From a virus, in IMG/VR virus record IMGVR_UViG_3300030333_003368, positions 1-22,667 of that record: a stretch of DNA of 22,667 nucleotides; one strand, written 5' to 3'. Shown piece by piece: positions 10,001-18,000 of the stretch. The notes under the pieces are model-generated. The model saw nothing but the letters and a program-made list of their open reading frames with translations, was not told the DNA's origin and made no database searches. A program made the position numbers and the translations under genes. Every line of letters starts with the position of its first letter. Positions within the stretch are counted from its first letter, which is position 1.

Positions 10001-11441
10001 CGCAAACTATGTTACTAAAGCATTTGACCTAAGTGACACTGTATCGGAGCCAGGTGGTACTAGTTGCACACTATCATCTCTAGTATATCAAGGTGACTCA
10101 TATACTGCTTATCCAACAGCAGCACCTTCTTATCCTGATGATGATAAGGAAATTGCAATCAGTCATAGAAACCACGGTATGCATCAACGTGCTAACAACG
10201 TGGAGATTGAAGGTGTTAAGTCTGAAGTACCAGATACAACACTTACAAGCACTCTATCTGCTGGTGCAACTTCTATTCAGTTGTCCGATGGATCTCAATT
10301 CCATGCCATCATTGGTGGTGCACCGATTGGAGATCTCAACCCAGGGTATATTAAAATTGATGATGAGATCATTAAATACTCTGCCATCTCTGGCACAGGC
10401 CAAGTTATTACTGTGGCATCAAGTGGTAGAGGTGCCAATGGAACTGCTGATGTAGAGCATGCTTCTGGATCTATAGTTGAATGCTATAACCTAGACGGTA
10501 TACCTCTGACAGAAATTAACAAAGTCCACACTTCTATTGAGTGTCCTTGGCTTGATAGTTTCATGTTATCAGTTGACCACGTTGCAACTAATGGTATTCG
10601 TGGTGGTGGGTCTAACGTATGGGCTTCACAGAATGTCCAGTTTGAAAGTTTCACACCAACAGTATCTACCATGGTACTGCCTGAAACTGAGATAACTGCA
10701 AGAATTAACACTACAACTGCTACATCTGTAGGTAGTGGTGGTGGAGAAGGTGCTTCTCAACCTCGTGACCAGAATTCATTTATTAATAATGGACAATATC
10801 TCGACATTGTATTGAATGAATTGAATGCTCTTGCTGCACCAGCGATGGTTGCCTCTAAGATTAATGAGCAAAACAAACTCGATGGTAATAAGTCATTGAA
10901 GATGGCATTAACATTGACTACTGAGAAGGATACATTATCACCATGTATCGACCTTGATAGATTATCTTTGATTACAACCTCCAACAGAATCAACTGGTGG
11001 CCAGGTGGTCCTGCTCCTTATGGACAGCAAGGACAGATTGATAGGACAATGGATGTCTCAGTCCTACCAACAGGTGATCAAAATGATGCCGTTTATATTA
11101 CACGTCTTGCAAGATTAGGTAGTGAAGCAAGATCGTTGAAGGTTGATTTCCAGATAACAAGACATCCAAGTACCGAAGTTAAAGTTTACTATCGTGCATT
11201 TAAGGCTGGCGACACTGCTGATCCTAATACTGTAGGATGGACTTTCATTGGTGCTCCAATAACTACCTTACAACAACAGTATGACTCTACTGCCACGGAT
11301 GAAATTCTGTGGAAAGACTACGCTTATGAAGTGAAGGGATTAAACTTTAATGCTTTCCAAATAAAAATTGTTATGAAGTCTTGGAGTCAGGCTAGAGTGC
11401 CTTTAATTGCTGATTTGAGGGCTATAGCGTTAGCTACTTAG
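4065..11441 (+). CDS. Giant DUF4815-type baseplate/tail structural protein (T4 gp9-gp11 position)
   Basis: 2458 aa, ATG at 4065 with no evident ribosome site, four bases after gp8, so probably cotranscribed and translationally coupled. The N-terminus (NLNISPYFDDFNKDKNFYRV, FRPGYPIQARELTTMQS, FFKEGSMVIPG) is the DUF4815-type start of large tail proteins in marine myoviruses. Scattered through the chain are GE..xG.TSGA.A.V modules, at about 4348, 5503, 6706, 8500, 8704 and 9880. A very basic Gly/Arg segment covers residues ~1361-1411, followed by conserved blocks AIPWIRSRNVAFNVERMKP and YAFFDGVNVT, and then DPLAQSF at about residue 1669. Residues ~2067-2139 hold a YIKIDDEIIKYS...GRGANGT module. 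No enzyme motif is seen. By position it replaces T4 gp9, gp10 and gp11, which build the outer wedge and tail-fibre sockets; the equivalence is inferred from gene order only. Confidence 0.8.
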   Translation: MPQNTNLNISPYFDDFNKDKNFYRVLFRPGYPIQARELTTMQSILQNQLESIGQHFFKEGSMVIPGQVGYDLQVQAVVLQQSFLGVDVETYRTQLTGQIIEGITTGIKAKVLYSIPSTESSRGYVTLYVKYVESGDTTSDTTLKTFQPNEQLLAENEITFGTTLIEVGSPFAQLLPVDSTAVASTAYINQGVYFIRGHFVDIPSSHLILDQYSNNPSYRVGLEVSESIVTPEDDPTLNDNAAGTSNYSAPGGHRFRIKTSLVKKPINDETDKNFIELLRINNSKVEQFVTHTAYSELERSLARRTYEESGDYVIDTFSIKARECLDDGFNNGVYRVGETTSGGQVASDDLVAFEVSPGRAYVKGYRTEFLVPQYVDAAKPRDFDSVQNAILAFRLGQMLKVYDVFGWPELTGEGVSQAYQILELTDEWTLNTTNTVTGRKIGRARTVQLQQTSITGIWDLWIFDVQMFTAINFAAGNNSVSVGNLLRGRTSQATGFVADAGSGTWCQLEQVSGEFINGEVIERDGRVIGTLEAAHTYNLTDARSVVGREDSASSGTIIFGANLLLNDIKIIEGTTITIDQATNTRIEGFRTKFAQDLRPGEVITSTNSSEEGENTLRIARVDPSAINTTSENAATGQSAYIFDYLNQYALLESGLKKGTVNDGEVTALARMRPFVFQKDYQNGELTIDCPRTSMKSISDESFFVFRTFNNKTVVSGGVTVSLPESEQFATLDDENYILTILAESGSTWSVGDNLDLEALNGTNPGGGNFVVTFGADRQSVTIDGLANVNTVKLTALVSKNIVSKKIKTAAKMRCLNVLRTRINNDQPKYGLAYGNLYGTRIEDEEISFALNDVYKIHAVYESETDNDATPPYLVLTESTFFDNGSVIIGKTSGARGRVIQFINSTLRLYYVQLNETPFSAGEAIDGQDDDGLPLSAIIDDAEGSVSRGSKVVTTQYTLETGQKAHFYDVCKITRYPQYTPPIRKLLIVFDYFKHETSGDYFAAQSYTGIPYKEVPTYKLDGSINFLRDQVDFRPGVGELASRDGTVSNPFLVECASLDFGARQFDTSGGSGGSTIFDIPKVNTEIRMDYSYYLPRADKLYLTHDNQLKMVRGVSSEDLPPPDGIDNAMLLAQIEYRPYVYDVERDILINPEIIRRYTMKDIGDLEQRLEHVEYYTSLSLLETQAENTKTYDDNGFDRLKNGYVVDDFTDHNVGDVLNVDYKCSLDFQNGFLRPSHYTTNVPLQLNTSESTNIVKTIGNMALLPWDDHAIITQPYASRTENVNPFNVFTFIGRVDLTPASDDWVDTKRMPARVENVEGDFSAVSRDMQVDQNGFAPIQWGSWKTNWTGESLLSTSQFRNRSGSFSAGGRRLGRLGHGQGRQPLFVHQRRTWRVVNNQARQGIRTRVVPKIDKKSLGDFVLSQTAIPWIRSRNVAFNVERMKPRTRIYAFFDGVNVTTYITPKVIEIVKSSTADPNTNETPFVVGETVVGSTSGCRLKVAPANDGYKTDPYGTGTTALAESYASQTPFINIDTASLAETVNPNYYGNMNVGEVLVGQTSGARAVVKDRRLLTDNIGSFKGTFFIPNPGMDSNPRWATGSRTFRFTTSPTNAKSSGSVDSSAETIYTAAGQLKTVRETILAVRNAELVRDTVSDTRQVITTRTETRQIGWYDPLAQSFICDEEGGVFLTGVDVFFKTKDANIPISMQIRTMENGYPTKDILPFSDVTISPDQIELSDNAAIPSRFTFRSPVYVKQSIEYCFVLLSDSNEYQVWISRMGDIDVSGTRTISEQPYAGVLFKSQNASTWTADQYEDMKFTVYRAKFNQTVGTAILNNAELGKGNGGIHNLIENPILTLKPTQQLSLPVGNNYNFTIGARIKQTPSNAQATIKEFDATSDPEKITITDIDGAFAAGFLDANNDPFQGISSSQSVVIMELSAIYNGTFSEGDTLSGSTSSATAVVTAYYAQGATLPGGGTASAITVYANYVTKAFDLSDTVSEPGGTSCTLSSLVYQGDSYTAYPTAAPSYPDDDKEIAISHRNHGMHQRANNVEIEGVKSEVPDTTLTSTLSAGATSIQLSDGSQFHAIIGGAPIGDLNPGYIKIDDEIIKYSAISGTGQVITVASSGRGANGTADVEHASGSIVECYNLDGIPLTEINKVHTSIECPWLDSFMLSVDHVATNGIRGGGSNVWASQNVQFESFTPTVSTMVLPETEITARINTTTATSVGSGGGEGASQPRDQNSFINNGQYLDIVLNELNALAAPAMVASKINEQNKLDGNKSLKMALTLTTEKDTLSPCIDLDRLSLITTSNRINWWPGGPAPYGQQGQIDRTMDVSVLPTGDQNDAVYITRLARLGSEARSLKVDFQITRHPSTEVKVYYRAFKAGDTADPNTVGWTFIGAPITTLQQQYDSTATDEILWKDYAYEVKGLNFNAFQIKIVMKSWSQARVPLIADLRAIALAT

Positions 11442-11471
11442 AACCTCATCCCCAACCCTTACATGGTTGAG

Positions 11472-11479
11472 TATAATTA
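11472..11479 (+). promoter_or_regulatory. Possible promoter-like AT-rich box before the small coiled-coil genes
   Basis: The 59-base gap between the giant gene and the ATG at 11501 contains TATAATTA followed by TTATTATT. TATAAT is a perfect bacterial -10 hexamer, but I see no fitting -35 element, and the box departs from the ATAAATA late core found at the other gaps. It could be a degenerate late promoter, a host-type promoter or chance AT-richness. Confidence 0.3.
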
Positions 11480-11500
11480 TTATTATTCCTTTTGTCAAGT

Positions 11501-11770
11501 ATGTCTGAAGATAAAGATACGATTGTCCCTTTTAAGGATGGTTTAGTACCTGTCCAGGGAAGGGATGGATGGTTTAGAGACCCAGATTCCAATGCCATTG
11601 TCAACTGTAACAAAACTCAGTACGATGAATATATGGCAGCATATAACAAGCGTCGGAAGAAGGATGAAAAGTTTCAGACTTTACAAACTGACGTGGATGC
11701 ATTAAAATCAGATATATCTGACATGAAGTCATTACTATTACAACTTGTGGAGAAAAAAGATGCCAGCTGA
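11501..11770 (+). CDS. Small conserved-type phage protein with C-terminal coiled coil
   Basis: 89 aa from ATG 11501 (MSEDKDTIVPF); an in-frame TTG at 11492 would add three residues but has no better ribosome site, so ATG is preferred. The N-terminal half has GWFRDPDSNAIVNCNKTQYDEY followed by a basic patch (NKRRKKDEKF), a layout I recognise from small uncharacterised proteins of marine T4-like phages. The C-terminal third, LQTDVDALKSDISDMKSLLL, shows hydrophobic heptad spacing typical of a short coiled coil, suggesting oligomerisation. The reading frame overlaps the next gene by 11 bases, so the two are probably translated together. No function can be assigned; a structural, scaffold or assembly-factor role in tail or fibre morphogenesis is possible from its position. 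Confidence 0.7.
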   Translation: MSEDKDTIVPFKDGLVPVQGRDGWFRDPDSNAIVNCNKTQYDEYMAAYNKRRKKDEKFQTLQTDVDALKSDISDMKSLLLQLVEKKDAS

Positions 11771-11990
11771 TGTAAGCGAAACAGTAAACCAAGACGAACT
11801 ACTTGGTCAATTCAAGGAAAGGTACAACAACCTTATCAATGAGAATAATCAACTCTCTAAAAAGATTAAAGATAATGAAGCAACCGCATTGAAACTGCTA
11901 GGTGCAATTGAAACACTGGAGTATTTGAATCCAGCAGAAAAGACAGAAGAGACTGCCACTGAGGAGACTCCTGTTGCTGCGGACGCATAA
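11760..11990 (+). CDS. Small coiled-coil protein with acidic tail, directly before the giant fibre gene
   Basis: 76 aa from ATG 11760 (MPADVSETVNQ). This start is preferred over an in-frame TTG at 11745 because GGAG at 11749-11752 is well placed for it. Residues ~13-57 (LLGQFKERYNNLIN, then NQLSKKI and ALKLLGAIETLEYL) form a likely alpha-helical coiled coil, and the last ~20 residues are Glu/Thr/Ala-rich and acidic. Length, coiled coil, acidic tail and closeness to a fibre gene resemble T4 gp57A, the 79-aa chaperone needed for fibre trimer folding. I cannot show homology, so a fibre-assembly role is a hypothesis. The stop codon lies inside the late promoter box of the next gene. Confidence 0.65.
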   Translation: MPADVSETVNQDELLGQFKERYNNLINENNQLSKKIKDNEATALKLLGAIETLEYLNPAEKTEETATEETPVAADA

Positions 11991-11993
11991 ATA
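11986..11993 (+). promoter_or_regulatory. Putative late promoter CATAAATA upstream of the giant fibre gene
   Basis: CATAAATA overlaps the TAA stop (11988-11990) of the coiled-coil gene and ends 42 bases before the fibre ATG. It is identical to the box before gp8. The remaining leader contains the palindrome TAGGATCCTA at 12018-12027, whose AGGA could act as a distant ribosome site. The box would start the unit carrying the fibre, gp13, gp14, gp15 and gp16. Confidence 0.65.
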
Positions 11994-12035
11994 AACCAGT
12001 AAGACTGTATGCAGTGCTAGGATCCTAATTAAGCA

Positions 12036-15000
12036 ATGGCAAATAGAATACAATTAAGACGTGATGGTGCCCAGCAGTGGGCAAACGTCAACCCAATTCT
12101 CGCTCAAGGTGAGATTGGTATCGAAATAGATACCTCTCGACTGAAGGTAGGGGATGGTGTTACGTCTTGGAACTCTCTTAAATACGAGAGACCAATCGAA
12201 ACCGAATCAAACACTGCAAATACTCTAGTAAAACGAGACGCTGACGGTAACTTTGAAGCAGGTGCCATTACTGCATCACTTATCGGTAACAGTGCTACAG
12301 CAACAAGATTAGCAAACGCTCGACAAATTGCCTTAGGTGGTGATATGTCGGGTAGTGGTACGTTCGATGGATCCTCGAACCTAACTATCACTGCTGAATT
12401 AAACTATGTTGTTGCTCTACCTCATTATGATGCTAATGATCTAGATGCTACAGGTACATACAGTCAAGTAACAGTTGACTCTAGGGGTCGTATTGTTGAC
12501 GCAGACAACCCAACAACCTTAGCTGCGTATGGAATTGCTGACGCACAACCATTAGATACAGATCTAACATCACTTGCTAGTATGACCTCATTCGGTCTAC
12601 TTTCAAGACAGTCTGAAGGTACAATTGTATCAAGGACTATTACTGGTGGTAGTCAGAGAATTATTGTTAACAATGGTAGTGGACAATCATCCAACCCATT
12701 CATTGACCTTGCTGATACAACTGTTGTTGTTGGTACTTACAACCCTGTAGGTAACCTAGACACACCTCTTATATCTGCAACTACAGGTGATGAGACAGTT
12801 AACACAACTAACTTCACAGTAGACCGATATGGTCGTTTGACATATGCTCAGACTTCTGCTATCGCTACAGCGAAGGAAGGTACTAAGAAACCTGCATACG
12901 ACGCAGGTACAGCATATAGTAGATACGATATAATAAAGAATTCTTCTGATAAACTCTATCAGGCAATTGCTGATATCGGTGCTGGTGCTGGTGAACCAAC
13001 CCATACCGATGCATCTGATGCAGGGTCATGGAGATACTTATCAAGTGCTGTTGCACCTCAGAAAGGTATAGCATCATTTGCTCAAGAAGATTTTGATGTT
13101 ACTGCATGGTTAGACCCAGAGCAAGGTGGTCATGTTACTATTGCTCAGAGAGGTGTTGATAACCTACAACTACAAAATAATAGAGTCTCTTTTGCTGACG
13201 GAAATACAAAAGAAGACTTTGAATTAGATCAGGAGTTGACAGCAACTACTGGTTACAGAGGATTTAATTATCTAAACTATGTTAAAGTCAACGATACTTC
13301 AGGCAGTCTTCTCTTCGGTGCTAATAACACTGGTGATGCTGGTGCTGGTGAAGTTGATATTAATGTAAAGACATTATTCAGTGATCCAGATTTCGTACTT
13401 GATGGAGCACTAACACAAAATATTGAGAAGACTGGTGAGGGTAGTTTCTGGATTAAGAATACTCAGAACTCATCATCTAATCAAGTCCTTAACATCCAGA
13501 TGACCAATGCTGGTACTGGTGAGGCAAGACTTAATATTGCTGCTGAAGATGGTATTACACTTCATGCTACTGATGCCACAGGTGGTTATCAGCATGGTCG
13601 TGTATGCTTTGAAGCATTCCATACTAAGCAGAATGTATTAGCATGTGACCCTGTAGGTAATTTCATACTTGATCCTAATGATACTAATGATTCATCATCT
13701 GGTGTTGTTGAGATCTGGGGTGATCTTTTAGTACAAGGTAACACTACTACAGTTAATAGCACAACTATTACAGTAGATGATCCTATTATCACTTTAGGAG
13801 GAGACACCGCACCTTCTACAGATGACAACAAAGATCGTGGTGTAGAATTTAGATATTATGATAGTCAAGCAAGAGTCGGTTTCTTCGGATGGGACGAAAG
13901 TTATAACAATGCTAACTTGTGGGCTGACACTGGTGGGTTTAGGTTCCTCTACAATGCCACTAACTCGAATGAAGTATTTACTGGTACTGACGCTGCTCTC
14001 ATCGCTGGTAACCTCGCACTCACAACTAACACAGGATCGACCTCCACGACGACTGGGACTCTGGTAGTCACTGGTGGTGTAGGTATATCACAGAATGTCC
14101 ATGTAGGTGGTGAAGTAACCATCGCAGGTCAGACTGAGATCAATGATACAGTATTAATCAAGTCTGATAATGAAGACTTTAAGATTCAAACTGCTGCTGG
14201 TGTAGATAAGTTTACTGTAGATACTGATACAGGTAACACAGTTATAGAAGGTACAGTTGATATTCAGTTAGAGACTGAGATCACTGACAACCTTATTATT
14301 AAGGCAGATAATAAGAAGTTTGATATTCAAACTGCTGCTGGTGTCAGCGTATTCGATGTGGATACTGACAACGGTAACACACATACAGATGGTACTCTCG
14401 ATGTAGACAGTGGAGTAACATTTAATAGCACTCTGGATGTAGATGATAATACAACACTTAATGCTGAGTTAGACGTAGATGGTGATGTAGTATTCCATAA
14501 TGACTTCCTAATGGATGTCACTGGTAAGACATTTACTATTACTAATGGTAGTGCTAATAAGTTTCAAATAACAAGCACTAATGGAAATACAGACATTGAA
14601 GGTAGTCTCAATGTTGGTGGTTACAATACTTTCGAGCGTACTAATAACATCGTTGTTGATTCTACAACATCAGAATCAGCGATTACCCTTAGCACTGCTG
14701 GTAACGCTACTTATGCTGGTGGTGTTAATATCGATAAAGATGTCCGTATCGGGACTGATCTCTATGTATCAGATAGGATTGTAGTCAAGGATGCTGGTAC
14801 AGCAAGGACAAGACCTTCATTATTAAATAACGTTGATATATTATATCGTCAATATGTTGGTGCTACAGCAGCACACAATGCAGAATTTGCTAATGACCCA
14901 GATGCAAACTTAAGGGTTGCTGGTGGTGTAGGTATCGTAGCAGATCTACATGTAGGAGATGATTTCTATGTTGGTAAGGTAGCAACTAATGATAACGTAG

Positions 15001-18000
15001 AATTTTCTATCCTAGGTGAGTCTGGATACACAACCATAGGACGTGTAGGACAGGGTAATGCAACCGATGGTGCTATTGTAGTCCACGGTGATGCAACATT
15101 CAATAGAGAAGTTAATATAACAGGTAGTCTAACAACTGTAGGTAATGCAAACACTGATGTATTAACAGTCAATGCAGTATCACAATTTACTGATGATGTC
15201 ACAGTTGACGGAAGTTTAACAGTCAACACCAACGCATTAGTCGAAGGTAACCTCACAGTTAATGGTACTACAACCACAGTTAATAGTACTGTAGTTACAG
15301 TAGATGACCCAGTATTCACACTGGGTGGGGACACTGCTCCAGGCAGTAACGATGCTAAGGATCGTGGTATTGAATTCAGATACTATGACAACCAAGCACG
15401 TTTAGGATTCTTTGGTTGGGATACTTCTGCTGGTAGATATGCACTTTGGCATGCTGCAACCAATTCTTCAGAGGCATTCTCTGGATCAAGATCTGGTTTA
15501 GATGCTGGTAGCATAAAACTATTTGACACAACTAACTCAACAACACCTTCTACTGGTGCATTAATTGTAGGTGGTGGTGCTGGTGTAGGATTGAGTCTAT
15601 ATGTTGGAGAGAATTTAGACGTAGCAGATAATACTGCTATAGGTGGAAACCTTGATGTTACAGGAGACTTTGATCTAACTGATGACCTTAGAATTAATAC
15701 TTCTAAGTTTACAGTAGATGCTGGCACTGGTAACACATATGCAGAGGGCACACTACAAGTTGATGGTAACGTCACCTTAGGTAATGCAGCAGGTGATTCT
15801 CACACTGTTACAGGTGTTGTCCAGTTTAACCAAGCAATTACTTCTACAGATATTACTGCTGATCAGATTAAGATTGGTGTTGATGCTGCTAATGAGATCA
15901 GCACTACTGCTGGTAATTTAGTACTTGATTCAAATGGTGGCACAGTAAATGTCACAGACGATTTAGATGTTGACAATAACCTTAACGTTGATGGCAATGC
16001 CAAGGTTGATGGTACCCTTACAGTTGATGGGAATACTACTATCGGCAATGCTGCTGGTGACTCTCATTCTGTTACTGGTACAGTTCAATTCAACCAAGCA
16101 ATCACGTCCACAGATATCACAGCTGATTCTGTTACCATTGGCGTGGATTCTGATAGTGAAATTAGCACTACTACTGGGAACAATCTCATACTCGACTCCG
16201 CAACTGGAGAAACTCAAGTCGATGATAACCTCACAGTCACTGGCACCTTAGATGTAAATGGTAATACCACAATTGGTAATGCCTCTGGTGATTCTCATAC
16301 AGTTAATGGTACAGTAACCTTTAATCAGGCAATTACATCCACTGACATCACTGCTGACAACGTGCAGATTGGTGTATCAGGTGCATCTGAAATTGATACC
16401 TCTTCTGGTAGTTTAACTATTGACTCTGCTACTGGTGAGACAGTTGTAGATGATAACCTAACTGTAAATGGCACAACAGACATTGATGGTTTAACCACCA
16501 TTACTGACTCACTAACAGTTAAGGCAGATAATAAGTTAGTTTCTATTCAGAATGCTTCAGGTCTAACTAAGTTTGAAATTGATACCGATAACGGTAATAC
16601 AGATATACAGGGCACTGTAAACATAGAGGGTGCTACAACTATTGATGACACTCTTAATGTCACACAGGGAGTTGATTTAGATTCAACATTGAATGTAGAT
16701 GGTGGAGCAACATTCCAAGATGATGTCACCATTAATGCTGACAATAAAGAGTTTAAGGTACAAAATAATTCTAATGTAACCAAGTTTACTATTGACACAG
16801 ACAATGGTAATACTGATATTCAAGGCACATTAGATGTAAATGGAGCAACTAATGTTACCAATACTGTTGGTATCACTGGTGTTACATCTATCACCAATAA
16901 TACTAACCCTGCTAACCTAATTGCTACTGCTGCTCTGAATGTAACAGGTGGTGCAGTAATTAATAAGGATGTCTTCTTGGGTGAAGACTTCTATATGGGT
17001 CCAAACAATGCCCCAACAGTCTCTATAGTTGGTGCATCTGGTAACACTTCTATTACAGGAACACTTAACGTTACCAATACAACGACTCTAGGCACTGCTG
17101 ATATAGGAACACTTAACCTATCCAACAACGCTAATATTGACGGATCAATCATAGTCAATACTGACAAGTTTATTGTTGCAGGTCTTACAGGTAACACTGA
17201 TATCTTTGGTACACTTGATGTTGGTGGTGCAACTGTTATAGATGATACCCTTAATGTTACACAGGGTGTTGACTTTGATAGCACATTAAATGTAGATGGT
17301 AACTCCACATTCAGTGGCACTATTACACAAAATAGCACTTCATTATTCAAGGATAATATAGTCCTACGTGGTGCATCTAAGACTCTAATATTACAAAATG
17401 GATCAAGCCAAGATAAGATCACTCTTAATTCAACTAGTGGCAACATTACTGCTAGTGGTACTGCTGACGTAGGTGCTCTTGACGTAACTAATAACTCCAC
17501 CATCGGTGGCACACTTGGTGTAACAGGACAGATCACTGGTAATGTAACTGGTGACCTAACAGGTAATGCTGACACAGCATCTCTAGTTAATGTAACTGAG
17601 ACTCCTACATCAAACTTGACATACTATCCATGTTTTGTTTCTGCTAACACAGGTAACACTGAAATCAGGACAGACTCTGGACAGTTACAATACAATCCAT
17701 TTGAAAACAGACTTACTGTTACTAACTTCAAATCAACTACTGACTTTGAGGTTGCAGGTAACTTAAACATTACTGGTAACATCACATATACTCAGTCACA
17801 GGTTGGTAGTATTGCTAACCATGATACTGATGATTTGGTAGAAGGGTCATCTAACAAGTATTTCACTAACGAGAGAGTTGATGATAGAGTTAACAACCTA
17901 ATCAACGCTGGCACAGGCATATCTGCAACTTATGATGATGCAGGTAATATGCTCACCTTAAGTGCAGTCCAGTCAGATCTTAATACTGACAACTTCACTG

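Noticed and set aside
11453-11471. Possible terminator hairpin CAACC / GGTTG after the giant baseplate gene
   Set aside because: The stem is only 5 bp with a 7-base loop, and the following sequence is AT-mixed rather than a run of T, so it is not a convincing terminator.
12018-12027. Palindrome TAGGATCCTA before the fibre gene as an operator
   Set aside because: A single 10-bp palindrome can arise by chance. No second copy is placed like this before another gene, and the AGGA it contains may simply be a ribosome site.
16991-17575. 194-codon open frame on the minus strand within the fibre gene
   Set aside because: It lies opposite a highly repetitive coding region, its composition mirrors the sense repeats, it has no ribosome site, and no other minus-strand gene is supported in the window. 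The same holds for the minus-strand frame at 18545-19129.
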